Below are positions 9,286 to 17,638 of a DNA stretch of 64,000 nucleotides, piece after piece; the stretch's first letter is position 1, and each line of letters begins with the position of its first letter. The notes beneath the pieces were generated by a model. That model was not told the origin of the DNA and ran no database searches. It was given only the letters and a program-made list of their open reading frames with translations. Source of the stretch: Carboxylicivirga caseinilyticus. Lineage in GTDB: Bacteria; Bacteroidota; Bacteroidia; Bacteroidales; Marinilabiliaceae. Location: contig JAFMVE010000005.1 in assembly GCA_025499705.1 (NCBI GenBank), positions 1-64,000 of the forward strand, written 5' to 3'. Position numbers and translations under genes: made by a program.

Positions 9286-9597
9286 ATGTACGCAGTTGTT
9301 GATATTGCTGGACAGCAATTCAAAGTAGAAAAAGACAGAAAGATCTTTGTGCATCGATTGAGTGCAGAGGAAGGTTCCTCTGTAGAATTTGAAAAAGTAC
9401 TTTTGCTTGACAATGAAGGAGATGTTAAAATTGGCGCTCCGGTGTTGGAAGGTGCAAAAGTAACAGCTAAAGTATTATCTCACGTAAAAGGAGATAAAGT
9501 GATCGTTTTCAAAAAGAAACGTAGAAAAACTTTCAAGAAGAAAAACGGACACCGTCAGTACTTTACACAAATTCAAATCGAAGAAATCGTAGGTTGA
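9286..9597 (+). CDS. rplU: 50S ribosomal protein L21
   Basis: This is a large-subunit protein of 103 residues that binds 23S rRNA. It begins [17 protein letters not shown] and contains the conserved [21 protein letters not shown] block. It is the first gene of the usual rplU-rpmA pair, with 23 bases between them. Confidence 0.97.
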   Translation: MYAVVDIAGQQFKVEKDRKIFVHRLSAEEGSSVEFEKVLLLDNEGDVKIGAPVLEGAKVTAKVLSHVKGDKVIVFKKKRRKTFKKKNGHRQYFTQIQIEEIVG

Positions 9598-9620
9598 TAA
9601 CTCAAAAAAATTAGAATAAG

Positions 9621-9881
9621 ATGGCACATAAGAAAGGCGTCGGTAGTTCGAAGAACGGTAGAGAGTCGGAAAGTAAACGACTAGGCGTAAAAATCTATGG
9701 CGGTCAAGCTGCCAAAGCTGGTAACATTTTAGTTCGTCAGCGCGGAACTCAGCACCATCCAGGCGAAAACGTTGGTATTGGTAAAGACCACACTTTATTC
9801 GCTTTGATCAACGGTAAAGTTGAGTTCACAAAGAAAAGAAACAACCGATCTTACGTATCAGTAGTTCCATTTGCTGAATAA
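9621..9881 (+). CDS. rpmA: 50S ribosomal protein L27
   Basis: This is a large-subunit protein of 86 residues whose N-terminus reaches the peptidyl transferase centre. It starts [16 protein letters not shown] and contains LGVKIYGGQ and [22 protein letters not shown]. There is no N-terminal extension of the cleaved Firmicutes type. It forms an operon with rplU and is followed by a terminator. Confidence 0.97.
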   Translation: MAHKKGVGSSKNGRESESKRLGVKIYGGQAAKAGNILVRQRGTQHHPGENVGIGKDHTLFALINGKVEFTKKRNNRSYVSVVPFAE

Positions 9882-9901
9882 GATCGCTGAAAGCACAATT
9901 A

Positions 9902-9948
9902 AATCTCCTGTTTTTATTACTTTCGTGATGAATTCAGGAGATTTTTTT
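9902..9948 (+). terminator. Terminator of rplU-rpmA
   Basis: AATCTCCTG (9902-9910) pairs with CAGGAGATT (9935-9943), with a weaker inner stem ATTAC/GTGAT in the loop, and a T run follows. Confidence 0.88.
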
Positions 9949-9968
9949 ATCCAATTAATTGAAGAAGT

Positions 9969-11240
9969 ATGTTGACCTTAAAATTCATTCAAGAACAAAA
10001 GGATGAAGTCATCAAACGTCTTAAAGTAAAGCGTTTTGATGCAACCGAAATTATAGAGGAAATAATCCGTCTCGATAACGAGCGTAAATCCACCCAGGCT
10101 CAGGTGGAAACCTTACAAGCTGAAATGAACAGCTTATCTAAGGAAATTGGACAACTTTTTAAGAGCGGGCAAGTTGAAGAGGCAAACAAGGCTAAAGCCA
10201 AAACCGGTGAATTAAAGGATAGTATCAAAGAATTGGATAATAAACTTTCCGAAACCACAACCCAGCTTAACAACCAGTTGGTTCAATTACCAAATGTACC
10301 CAATGAATTGGTTCCGGAAGGGAAAGGAGAGGAAGACAATGTTGAAGTAAAAAACGGTGGTAAGATTCCTGAATTACACAATGCCGTTCCTCACTGGGAT
10401 TTAATTAAGCAATACGACCTGATTGATTTTGAATTAGGCACCAAAATAACCGGTGCGGGTTTTCCAGTATACAAAGGCAAAGGAGCACGTTTACAACGTG
10501 CATTAATCAACTTCTTTTTAGATGAAGCTGTTAAAGCCGGATATATGGAAGTTCTGCCTCCATTAGTTGTAAACGAGGATTCAGGTTTTGGAACAGGACA
10601 GTTGCCTGACAAGGAAGGTCAGATGTATCATGTTACGGCTGATAATCTTTACCTGATCCCTACTGCCGAAGTACCGGTAACCAACCTTTATCGCGATGTA
10701 ATTCTAAAGGCTTCTGAAATGCCTATTAAAAACTGTGCTTATTCAGCTTGCTTCCGACGTGAAGCAGGTTCATGGGGAGCACACGTTCGTGGATTGAATC
10801 GTTTACATCAATTCGACAAAGTAGAGATTGTTCAGGTTGCCCATCCTTCTAATTCATATGAAGTATTGGAACAGATGGTTGCTCATGTACAAACATTAGT
10901 AGAAAAGCTTGAATTACCTTGGCGCATTCTTCGTCTATGTGGTGGCGACATCAGTTTCACTTCTGCTTTAACATACGATTTTGAAGTATATTCTGCAGCC
11001 CAGGAACGCTGGCTGGAAGTTAGCTCTGTCTCAAATTTTGAAAGTTACCAGGCAAATCGCTTGAAGCTTCGATATAAAGAAGATGGAGAAAAGAAAACTC
11101 AGCTGGCTCACACATTAAACGGAAGTGCATTGGCATTGCCGCGTATTATGGCTGCCTTGCTTGAAAACAACCAAACAGAAGAAGGCATTCGTATTCCTGA
11201 AGTACTTGTGCCATATACTGGCTTCGATATCATTAAGTAA
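9969..11240 (+). CDS. serS: Seryl-tRNA synthetase
   Basis: This cytoplasmic class II synthetase of 423 residues is the usual length. Residues about 1-110 form the long antiparallel coiled coil that binds the tRNA extra arm. The catalytic domain shows LIPTAEVPVTNLYRD (motif 1 region), CFRREAGSWGAHVRGLNRLHQFDKVE (motif 2, split here only for description) and motif 3 NGSALALPRIMAALLEN. All landmark residues look intact. It follows the rpmA terminator by 20 bases, so its own promoter must lie in or near that terminator. Confidence 0.96.
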   Translation: MLTLKFIQEQKDEVIKRLKVKRFDATEIIEEIIRLDNERKSTQAQVETLQAEMNSLSKEIGQLFKSGQVEEANKAKAKTGELKDSIKELDNKLSETTTQLNNQLVQLPNVPNELVPEGKGEEDNVEVKNGGKIPELHNAVPHWDLIKQYDLIDFELGTKITGAGFPVYKGKGARLQRALINFFLDEAVKAGYMEVLPPLVVNEDSGFGTGQLPDKEGQMYHVTADNLYLIPTAEVPVTNLYRDVILKASEMPIKNCAYSACFRREAGSWGAHVRGLNRLHQFDKVEIVQVAHPSNSYEVLEQMVAHVQTLVEKLELPWRILRLCGGDISFTSALTYDFEVYSAAQERWLEVSSVSNFESYQANRLKLRYKEDGEKKTQLAHTLNGSALALPRIMAALLENNQTEEGIRIPEVLVPYTGFDIIK

Positions 11241-11289
11241 TTAATATATACATGGCGGGATAAATTTATTCCGCCTATATTTTTATTTT

Positions 11290-11589
11290 ATGTTTATTTT
11301 CAACACTACTTTTTCTGTACAAAACACAGCCATTAATAACTGGCGAACATGGATGGACAGAAACTATTTACCAACCATGCAGGATATGATTCAAGGAATT
11401 CGGGTTGAATTATACGAAGTAATGGCTGTGATTCATGATGACAGCACCAACTTCTCCTGTCAACTACTTTGTAAATCACCAGAGGAGCTGGAAACGATTA
11501 ATAAATACAATACTATTTTAATGGATAATCTATCAGGTCATCTGGGAGAGAAATGTCTTCATTTTAGCTCTATCCTAAAAGAAATTTAG
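11290..11589 (+). CDS. DUF4286 family protein
   Basis: A 99-residue soluble protein starting [20 protein letters not shown]. It matches the recalled pattern of DUF4286, a small ferredoxin-like (dimeric alpha-beta barrel type) family found mainly in Bacteroidota and often next to ruvC. No catalytic motif is evident and the role is unknown. Its stop codon is only two bases before the ruvC start, so the two are almost certainly translated from one message. Confidence 0.65.
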   Translation: MFIFNTTFSVQNTAINNWRTWMDRNYLPTMQDMIQGIRVELYEVMAVIHDDSTNFSCQLLCKSPEELETINKYNTILMDNLSGHLGEKCLHFSSILKEI

Positions 11590-11591
11590 GC

Positions 11592-12146
11592 TTGCCACAA
11601 GAACGAATCATATTAGGTATTGACCCGGGAACAACTGTAATGGGTTACGGAGTTATTAAGGTTGAAGGTAAATCAGCCCACCTGGTAACATTAGGAGTTC
11701 TTGAACTACATAAATATACCGATCACTATCTTAAACTTCAAAAGATTTTTGAGCGTGTAGTTGGACTGGTTGACAGCTACCACCCTGATGAATTGGCCAT
11801 TGAAGCACCTTTCTATGGTAAAAATGTTCAATCGATGCTGAAGCTTGGGCGTGCCCAGGGAGTTGCTATGGCAGCCGCCTTATCACGATCGGTGCCCATC
11901 TTTGAATATGCTCCTCTTAAAATTAAACAGGCAATTACCGGTAATGGGCGTGCATCAAAAGAACAGGTGGCAATCCTACTTAAACAAATGCTCAAATTAA
12001 AAGAAATTCCCGAATATCTGGATGCAACTGATGGACTCGCAGCTGCCTATTGCCACTTTCTTCAAAATCAGAAGTTACAACTTACAGGTGGCGTCAAAAG
12101 CTGGAAAGAATTTATTAACAAAAATCCAGGCAGGATAAAAAAATAG
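11592..12146 (+). CDS. ruvC: Holliday junction endonuclease RuvC
   Basis: This nuclease resolves Holliday junctions with RuvAB. The 184-residue protein keeps the acidic active site: D in LGIDPGTT, E in [11 protein letters not shown], and the paired aspartates in [14 protein letters not shown]. The start is TTG at 11592. The only ATG upstream in this frame is followed by a stop at 11565, so TTG is the only reasonable choice. It is tightly coupled to the preceding DUF4286 gene. The final codons overlap the U-tract-encoding A run of a minus-strand terminator (12136-12170). Confidence 0.94.
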   Translation: MPQERIILGIDPGTTVMGYGVIKVEGKSAHLVTLGVLELHKYTDHYLKLQKIFERVVGLVDSYHPDELAIEAPFYGKNVQSMLKLGRAQGVAMAAALSRSVPIFEYAPLKIKQAITGNGRASKEQVAILLKQMLKLKEIPEYLDATDGLAAAYCHFLQNQKLQLTGGVKSWKEFINKNPGRIKK

Positions 12147-12170
12147 GGCTGCTTCAAAAGAAACAGCCCT
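12136..12170 (-). terminator. Terminator of the greA-HIT transcript
   Basis: On the minus strand AGGGCTGTTTC, TTTT and GAAGCAGCCCT form a hairpin followed by seven T. The T run lies within the last codons of the convergent ruvC gene. Confidence 0.85.
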
Positions 12171-12190
12171 CTATATCATAACACCTTAAT

Positions 12191-12583
12191 TTACAAGGCT
12201 TCTTTTATCTTCTCTGCAATTACAATAAATTCTTCCTGCGAGTATTTAAGTTTAGGCTTTGAGAAACTAAGATCTGTCTCTGCCTGCAAAGGAACAAGAT
12301 GAATGTGTGCATGAGGAACTTCCAATCCTAATACAGCCACACCAACACGTTTACATTCAATCACTTTTTTCTGAGCCAATGCAATCTTTTTAGCAAACAC
12401 CATCATATCTGCTAGAAGCTCATCTTCCAAATCAAACAAATAATCAGTTTCCTGCTTTGGAATAACTAAAGTATGACCTTCAGACAGTGGATTAATGTCT
12501 AAAAACGCAAAAAAGCGATCATCTTCAGCTATCTTGTAACAAGGAATTTCTCCGTTTATAATGCGAGTGAAAATTGTTGGCAT
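12191..12583 (-). CDS. HIT family protein (HinT-like nucleotide hydrolase)
   Basis: A 130-residue histidine-triad protein. The N-terminus MPTIFTRIINGEIPCYKIAEDD and the C-terminal triad HAHIHLVPL are classic for the HinT branch, which hydrolyses AMP-lysine and other purine phosphoramidates. The protein is cytoplasmic. It lies 11 bases after greA on the same strand and ends at a shared terminator. Confidence 0.92.
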   Translation of the reverse strand: MPTIFTRIINGEIPCYKIAEDDRFFAFLDINPLSEGHTLVIPKQETDYLFDLEDELLADMMVFAKKIALAQKKVIECKRVGVAVLGLEVPHAHIHLVPLQAETDLSFSKPKLKYSQEEFIVIAEKIKEAL

Positions 12584-12594
12584 GCCTAATCTTT

Positions 12595-13065
12595 TTACAA
12601 TGAAATTTCAATCACCTCAAAAGTCATCAAACCTGATGGCACCTGAATATCAACCTGATCTCCAACTTTCTTACCAAGTAATCCTTTAGCAATTGGGGTC
12701 TCAATTGAGATTTTACCTTCTTTCAGGTTTGCTTCACTTTCAGGAACCAGCGTATACGTCATGGTAGCATTATTCTTAAGGTTCTTAATTTTAACCTTAT
12801 TCAAAAGCTGAACCTTTGAAGTGTCCAGTTTTGATTCATCCAAAATACGGCTGTTTGCAATAGTATCTTTCAGTTTTGCAATTCGCATTTCCAACAATCC
12901 CTGTGCTTCTTTGGCTGCATCATATTCGGCATTCTCAGACAAATCACCTTTATCTCTGGCTTCAGCAATCTGCCTTGAGATAGATGGACGTTCAACAGTT
13001 TCCATATGGTGCAACTCTTCCCTAAGTTTCTTTAAACCTGATTCGGTTACATATTGTATTGACAT
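12595..13065 (-). CDS. greA: Transcription elongation factor GreA
   Basis: This 156-residue factor rescues backtracked RNA polymerase by stimulating transcript cleavage. It has the N-terminal coiled coil with the catalytic acidic tip (ARDKGDLSENAEYDAAKE) and the C-terminal FKBP-like domain (ISIETPIAKGLLGKKVGD). It is the first gene of a two-gene operon with the HIT gene and has a perfect promoter. Confidence 0.96.
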   Translation of the reverse strand: MSIQYVTESGLKKLREELHHMETVERPSISRQIAEARDKGDLSENAEYDAAKEAQGLLEMRIAKLKDTIANSRILDESKLDTSKVQLLNKVKIKNLKNNATMTYTLVPESEANLKEGKISIETPIAKGLLGKKVGDQVDIQVPSGLMTFEVIEISL

Positions 13066-13138
13066 TTTTTCTTTTTTAAAGTTTTCAGTATGACCTAAAA
13101 AAACAAAAGAATCCCGATTACCTCAGAACTCTTTCGTA

Positions 13139-13169
13139 CAAATATACGAAAGTTTAGCTCAACCACAAA
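13139..13169 (-). promoter_or_regulatory. Promoter of greA-HIT
   Basis: On the minus strand TTTG (13169-13166), 19 bases and TATATTTG (13146-13139) match the consensus exactly. It lies about 75 bases upstream of greA. Confidence 0.8.
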
Positions 13170-13217
13170 TTAAAATATTATCGACAACTTTTTAATTAAC
13201 TGCTAAATAGCTCATTG

Positions 13218-13622
13218 TCATTGGTAGGGACGATTGAGTATTTCGGAGTAGATAACAGCCTTTCTCATATCTACCTCCTCAACATCAAAGATAAAAGGAT
13301 CGTGCTCTTCTTCGGTATTTATCACCTCCAAGGGCTCTATACTTCTTTTAACAATCGGTTTAGCAACGTTTTTAGCAAATGGCTTTATTTCTGTTTTTGG
13401 CTTTTCAAAGACCGGCTGGGGTTTTGGAACTTTGGGTTTAGAAAACATTTCCCGAATCTCTTCCATCAATGGCTCCTCTTCATCCAATGGATCATATGGA
13501 TTGGACGATTCAGAACCAGGCCTTGGCACATTCTTCTTGGCTTGTTGTGCTTTACGAATCACACTAAAAACCAATGCGCCTAACATCACCAGTACATATA
13601 ATATATCACCAAAATCATCCAT
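13218..13622 (-). CDS. Membrane-anchored conserved protein of unknown function
   Basis: A 134-residue protein with one N-terminal membrane segment (about residues 5-21, ILYVLVMLGALVFSVI), then a Lys/Pro/Glu-rich, probably disordered cytoplasmic region. It ends in the tail AVIYSEILNRPYQ. I recall this C-terminal tail as shared by small membrane proteins throughout Bacteroidota, which suggests that the tail is the working part, perhaps a docking peptide. No enzymatic motif is seen. It stands alone between greA and a divergent lipoprotein gene. Confidence 0.7.
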   Translation of the reverse strand: MDDFGDILYVLVMLGALVFSVIRKAQQAKKNVPRPGSESSNPYDPLDEEEPLMEEIREMFSKPKVPKPQPVFEKPKTEIKPFAKNVAKPIVKRSIEPLEVINTEEEHDPFIFDVEEVDMRKAVIYSEILNRPYQ

Positions 13623-13809
13623 AACTAATCAATATAAGCATCTACTATTCTAAAGCATGATTGCATATGCTTTTTGATAACTGAACAGAATTTCTCTAAC
13701 AATTACAAAAAAGCAAGCTTAAATTTAAGAGGGTTAAGATGATTCTCAAAATTTATTTGATGATTTCTTTAACTAATCTTAATTTTTTAGTGATTTACAA
13801 CATAAAAGA

Positions 13810-13817
13810 TATATTTG
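13810..13817 (+). promoter_or_regulatory. -7 box of the Rieske-like lipoprotein gene
   Basis: TATATTTG is a perfect TAnnTTTG. TTAG, 19 bases upstream (13787-13790), is a near match to TTTG. A transcript starting near 13821 supports the start codon at 13853 over upstream in-frame codons. Confidence 0.6.
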
Positions 13818-13852
13818 CACGTTTAATACTCATCAGGGTAAAAAATATAAAA

Positions 13853-14284
13853 ATGAGAAAGTTCTGGATAGTTGGGGTAATGTTATTGATATCTATTGCA
13901 TGCAACAAGGATCGTTATAATCCTATTCCCAATATTTCGTTTTACGGAACCATTAATCTTGAATTACCACAATATAACTACACCTCATTTGTAGTTAAAT
14001 ATGCAGGCAATGTTAAATTAGGGCATAATGGAGTTGTTGTATTGAAGCTTTCGAATTCGAACTACGACATTTCTGCTTTTGATTTGATGTGCCCACATGA
14101 ACACGATGTTCCCGGATACTTTTACACCGAATTAGAAACTAATGGTGATGTGGAAGTTACTTGTCCACATTGTGGTTCTGTTTTTAGTTTAGCCAGTGGA
14201 AACCCGATTGAAGGTCCTGCTCAATACGGTTTGAGGCAATACCAAACAAACTTAAATGGCAACTACCTCACTATCTCCAACTAG
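13853..14284 (+). CDS. Rieske-like lipoprotein with variant metal-ligand motif
   Basis: An exported lipoprotein of 143 residues with lipobox ISIAC (C17). The C-terminal half resembles a Rieske [2Fe-2S] domain: a first motif C80-P-H82-E-H84, a second motif C104-P-H-C107-G-S, and the typical trailing GNPIEGPAQYGLRQY. Classical Rieske proteins have C-x-H and C-x-x-H. Here the second motif reads CPHCGS where CPCHGS or CPLHGS is expected, so the second histidine ligand is replaced by cysteine and a histidine sits one place earlier. It may bind a 3Cys-1His cluster, zinc, or nothing. The start is chosen from the signal peptide and the promoter position. No electron-transfer partner gene is adjacent. 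Confidence 0.72.
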   Translation: MRKFWIVGVMLLISIACNKDRYNPIPNISFYGTINLELPQYNYTSFVVKYAGNVKLGHNGVVVLKLSNSNYDISAFDLMCPHEHDVPGYFYTELETNGDVEVTCPHCGSVFSLASGNPIEGPAQYGLRQYQTNLNGNYLTISN

Positions 14285-14301
14285 GATTTTCATAGAATAA
14301 A

Positions 14302-14325
14302 AAAGCCCATCTTCCGATGAGCTTT
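14302..14325. terminator. Bidirectional terminator between Rieske-like gene and ahcY
   Basis: AAAGC-C-CATC, loop TTCC and GATG-A-GCTTT form a stem with one mismatch. The A run on the left gives six T for the minus-strand ahcY transcript; the right side is T-rich for the plus strand. Confidence 0.75.
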
Positions 14326-14346
14326 ATTGATAATATCTTTATACAA

Positions 14347-15771
14347 TTAGTATCTGTAATGTTCAGGTTTGAATGGACCATCTGCACTTATTCCCAAATA
14401 GGAAGCCTGCTCATCAGTTAATCGAGTTAATTTAACTCCTAATTTACCAAGATGTAATCGGGCTACTTCCTCATCTAAATGTTTAGGAAGTGTATAAACC
14501 CCTACTTCATAATCATTTTGCCACAATTCCAATTGGGCCAATGTTTGGTTTGTAAATGAATTACTCATTACAAAACTTGGATGACCAGTTGCATTACCAA
14601 GATTCACCAAACGACCACGTGACAATAAAATAATTGCGTGACCATCAGGGAAACGGAACATATCAACCTGAGGCTTGATATTGATCTCTTCAATTCCCGG
14701 GAATTTCTCAAGTTTCTCAACCTGAATTTCGTTATCGAAGTGACCTATATTACATACAATAGCCTGATCTTTCATTCCTTCAAGATGCTCAATACGGATC
14801 ACATCTTTATTTCCTGTTGTTGTAACATAAATATCTCCTTCTGCCAAGGCATCTTCAACAGTTGAAACTTCGTAACCTTCCATAGCTGCCTGCAAAGCAC
14901 AGATCGGATCAATTTCGGTAACAATTACTCGCGCACCAAAACCACGCATACTTTGCGCACAACCTTTACCTACATCACCGTAACCACAAACAACAACTGT
15001 TTTACCGGCTACCATCACATCAGTACCACGCTTAATTCCATCAGCCAAACTCTCGCGACAACCATACAAGTTATCAAACTTCGATTTTGTAACAGAGTCA
15101 TTAACATTTATAGCAGGAAAAAGCAACTCACCTTTTTCCTTCATCTGGTACAAACGATGAACTCCTGTAGTAGTTTCTTCACTTACTCCTTTTAGTCCTT
15201 TGGCTACATTTGACCAACGTTGAGGATCTGCTTCGAATGTGCTTTTTACAATTGCGATTAATTCTTTGTAATCTTCACCTTCGTTACTGTAATCGGCATC
15301 AAGGAAAGAAGCATCATTTAAAGCCTGAGCTCCTTTGTGAATCATTAAAGTAGCATCACCACCATCGTCTACGATCAAATCAGGTCCTTGTCCGTTACCA
15401 AAATCCAAAGCACGCTCGGTACACCACCAGTACTCTTTTAATGTTTCACCTTTCCAGGCAAAAACCGGCACTCCGGCCTTAGCAATGGCAGCAGCAGCAT
15501 GATCTTGAGTACTATATATATTACAGCTGCACCATCTTACTGATGCGCCTAAATCAACTAAAGTTTCGATAAGAACAGCAGTTTGAATAGTCATATGTAA
15601 CGACCCCATCACTTTAGCACCCTTCAAAGGCTTTTCTTTACCGTATTTGTCGCGCAGAGCCATCAATCCCGGCATTTCCTTCTCTGCAATTTCAATTTCT
15701 TTACGGCCATAATCGGCCTGACTAAGGTCAGCAACCTTAAAGTCTACTTTATCTGTTACTATATCTGCCAT
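14347..15771 (-). CDS. ahcY: Adenosylhomocysteinase
   Basis: This cytoplasmic NAD-dependent enzyme splits S-adenosylhomocysteine to homocysteine and adenosine and keeps methylation reactions running. At 474 residues it is the usual bacterial long form. It shows the substrate region ([15 protein letters not shown]), the NAD-binding [20 protein letters not shown] and the C-terminal PFKPEHYRY that closes the neighbouring active site. It is monocistronic with a TAATTTTG box at 15798-15791. There is no room for a SAH riboswitch in the 89-base spacer upstream. Confidence 0.97.
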   Translation of the reverse strand: MADIVTDKVDFKVADLSQADYGRKEIEIAEKEMPGLMALRDKYGKEKPLKGAKVMGSLHMTIQTAVLIETLVDLGASVRWCSCNIYSTQDHAAAAIAKAGVPVFAWKGETLKEYWWCTERALDFGNGQGPDLIVDDGGDATLMIHKGAQALNDASFLDADYSNEGEDYKELIAIVKSTFEADPQRWSNVAKGLKGVSEETTTGVHRLYQMKEKGELLFPAINVNDSVTKSKFDNLYGCRESLADGIKRGTDVMVAGKTVVVCGYGDVGKGCAQSMRGFGARVIVTEIDPICALQAAMEGYEVSTVEDALAEGDIYVTTTGNKDVIRIEHLEGMKDQAIVCNIGHFDNEIQVEKLEKFPGIEEINIKPQVDMFRFPDGHAIILLSRGRLVNLGNATGHPSFVMSNSFTNQTLAQLELWQNDYEVGVYTLPKHLDEEVARLHLGKLGVKLTRLTDEQASYLGISADGPFKPEHYRY

Positions 15772-15790
15772 CTTTCTATTTTTAGGACTG

Positions 15791-15798
15791 CAAAATTA
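15791..15798 (-). promoter_or_regulatory. -7 box of ahcY
   Basis: The minus strand reads TAATTTTG, a TAnnTTTG match 19 bases before the start codon. No good -33 element was found. Confidence 0.5.
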
Positions 15799-15860
15799 CA
15801 AAATAATTGCGAATTAACTATTTAGAAACACTTTAAGAAGTCAATTGAAAACGTAACAAC

Positions 15861-16805
15861 TTACAAAGTCTCCGTTTTATTTACAATTGACCGGATGGTT
15901 TGTTCATCTTTTTTTAACTGATTGATGAGGGCTTCAACATTTTCAAACTTCATTTCATCACGAACCCTTTGGATAAATTCAATCTGAATCTCCTCAGAAT
16001 AAATATCACGATGAAAATCAAAAATATGCACTTCCAGAGAGCGGTGATCAACATTATGATTGACCGTAGGACGAAAACCTATATTAAGCATCCCTCCAAA
16101 TAGCTTACCTTCAACATGCACTGAGCAAGCATAAACACCATCGGGTGGTATAAGCTTAAACGATTCGTTGACTTCAATATTGGCGGTCGGATAACCAATT
16201 CGCCTTCCCAACTGCTGACCTCCCATCACACGACCACTTAACAGATAAGGATAGCCTAATATCTGGTTGGCTTTTTCGATATTACCATTCAATAAATGAT
16301 TACGAATATCGGTTGAACTGGTTTTTAACCCTGCTGTTTCAACAGCCTCAACCTGAGAAATACCAAAGTTATATTTCTCAGCTAATTCGGTATATTTTTC
16401 AAATCTTGATTCGCGATCTTTTCCAAAACGATGGTTATAACCCATTAAAAGATGATAAATTCCAATCTTCTGAACCAGAAACTCACTAATAAATTCTTCG
16501 GATGTAAGATTCGCCAGTTCTTTTGTGAATGGTATTAAAAGCAGGTGATCAATACCTAACTGACTGAATAATATTGTTCGTTCCTCAGGTGAAGTTAAAA
16601 AGCGAAGACTTTCTTTATCCTGGTTTAATACCATTCTTGGATGAGGCCAAAAAGTAATTACCACTGCTTCACCCTTTGACGCCTTTGCTTTTTCAACAAG
16701 CTGAGCCAGCAACATACGATGCCCTGTATGCACTCCGTCGAACATACCAATAGTTACAACTGGCCTTGTTGCTTTAAATGTGGATAAATCAGAATGGACT
16801 TTCAC
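15861..16805 (-). CDS. ribF: Bifunctional riboflavin kinase/FAD synthetase
   Basis: This enzyme makes FMN and FAD from riboflavin. The N-terminal nucleotidyltransferase shows TIGMFDGVHTGHRMLL and the C-terminal riboflavin kinase shows GRRIGYPTANIEV and PPDGVYACSV. I place the start at GTG 16805 (VKVHSDLSTFK...), giving 314 residues. An ATG at 16844 in the same frame is possible, but a consensus -7 box (TATTTTTG, 16828-16821) lies between the two, so the longer form would begin before its own promoter. The upstream LytTR gene is on the same strand. Confidence 0.92.
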   Translation of the reverse strand: MKVHSDLSTFKATRPVVTIGMFDGVHTGHRMLLAQLVEKAKASKGEAVVITFWPHPRMVLNQDKESLRFLTSPEERTILFSQLGIDHLLLIPFTKELANLTSEEFISEFLVQKIGIYHLLMGYNHRFGKDRESRFEKYTELAEKYNFGISQVEAVETAGLKTSSTDIRNHLLNGNIEKANQILGYPYLLSGRVMGGQQLGRRIGYPTANIEVNESFKLIPPDGVYACSVHVEGKLFGGMLNIGFRPTVNHNVDHRSLEVHIFDFHRDIYSEEIQIEFIQRVRDEMKFENVEALINQLKKDEQTIRSIVNKTETL

Positions 16806-16820
16806 TTCTTTTGTTTTGCA

Positions 16821-16828
16821 CAAAAATA
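16821..16828 (-). promoter_or_regulatory. -7 box of ribF
   Basis: The minus strand reads TATTTTTG, matching TAnnTTTG, 15 bases before the GTG start. It helps decide that start. Confidence 0.5.
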
Positions 16829-16876
16829 ACAAAAACAACTGCAAGCATAAAAGAAAACAGGTTTGAAACTGGCAAT

Positions 16877-17629
16877 CTAGAAATCCAGCAGTTCTTTAAG
16901 CTTCTTATAACCTGTACGACTAACCTTTAATTTACAATCTTTACTGATTACTGCAAGCTGTGTATCTTTATTATATGGTTCCAGCTGCTTTATCTTTTCA
17001 ACATTTACCACATAGCTTCGATGTATACGAATAAAGTTCTCAGGAGGCAGGTGATCCTCAAAATACTTCATGGTTTTAGCTTTCAGGAAATGCGCATCTG
17101 AAGTATATATCATTACATAATCATCCTGAGCTTCAATATACAATATATCTTCCAAAGGAATAACTTCCAGCTTATTGCCTTTCTTAACCACGATACGCTC
17201 CAGCTTTTCTTCTGATTGCTCCTGTATTGAATTAATTTGCTGTTGATTACTTTTCTCACCTGTCTCAAGTTTTTGAATCAACTTCTTAACAGCATCTCCA
17301 AAACGCTTCTCATTAAAAGGTTTTAACAAATAATCAACCGCATTCAATTCAAAAGCTTTTAATGCATACTGATCGTATGCAGTTGAGAAAACAACCAATA
17401 CAGGATCGTCAATCACTTCCATTAACTCTAATCCTGTCACTTTTGGCATCTGAATATCCAGGAACATCAAATGAGGTTTATATTCCTTTACTGACTTTAA
17501 TGCTTCAAAACCATTAGAACACTCATCAACCACTTCAATATTTTCCCATCTTTTGAGATAAGATTTAATGATATTCCTTGCCAATGGTTCATCATCAACA
17601 ATTAAAGCTCTATAAATATTACTCATCAA
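16877..17629 (-). CDS. LytTR-family response regulator
   Basis: A two-component response regulator of 250 residues. The receiver domain (about 5-125) has VDDEP, the phospho-acceptor D in LMFLDIQMPKVTGLELM, the FSTAYDQYALKAFELNAVDYLLKPF block and its conserved lysine. A LytTR DNA-binding domain (about 150-250) has VKKGNKLEVIPLEDILYIEAQDDYV (described in part) and the conserved FIRIHRSYVVN. It lies 9 bases after its sensor kinase gene. The likely target is the LiaF-like operon it sits in, but no LytTR repeat was identified. Confidence 0.93.
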   Translation of the reverse strand: MMSNIYRALIVDDEPLARNIIKSYLKRWENIEVVDECSNGFEALKSVKEYKPHLMFLDIQMPKVTGLELMEVIDDPVLVVFSTAYDQYALKAFELNAVDYLLKPFNEKRFGDAVKKLIQKLETGEKSNQQQINSIQEQSEEKLERIVVKKGNKLEVIPLEDILYIEAQDDYVMIYTSDAHFLKAKTMKYFEDHLPPENFIRIHRSYVVNVEKIKQLEPYNKDTQLAVISKDCKLKVSRTGYKKLKELLDF

Positions 17630-17638
17630 ACACCATAT

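Noticed and set aside
13739-13852. Longer start for the Rieske-like lipoprotein
   Set aside because: The extra 38 residues precede a normal lipoprotein signal peptide and lie across its promoter box.
15772-15860. SAM or SAH riboswitch before ahcY
   Set aside because: Only 89 bases are available, with a -7 box 19 bases from the start codon; no conserved core is seen.
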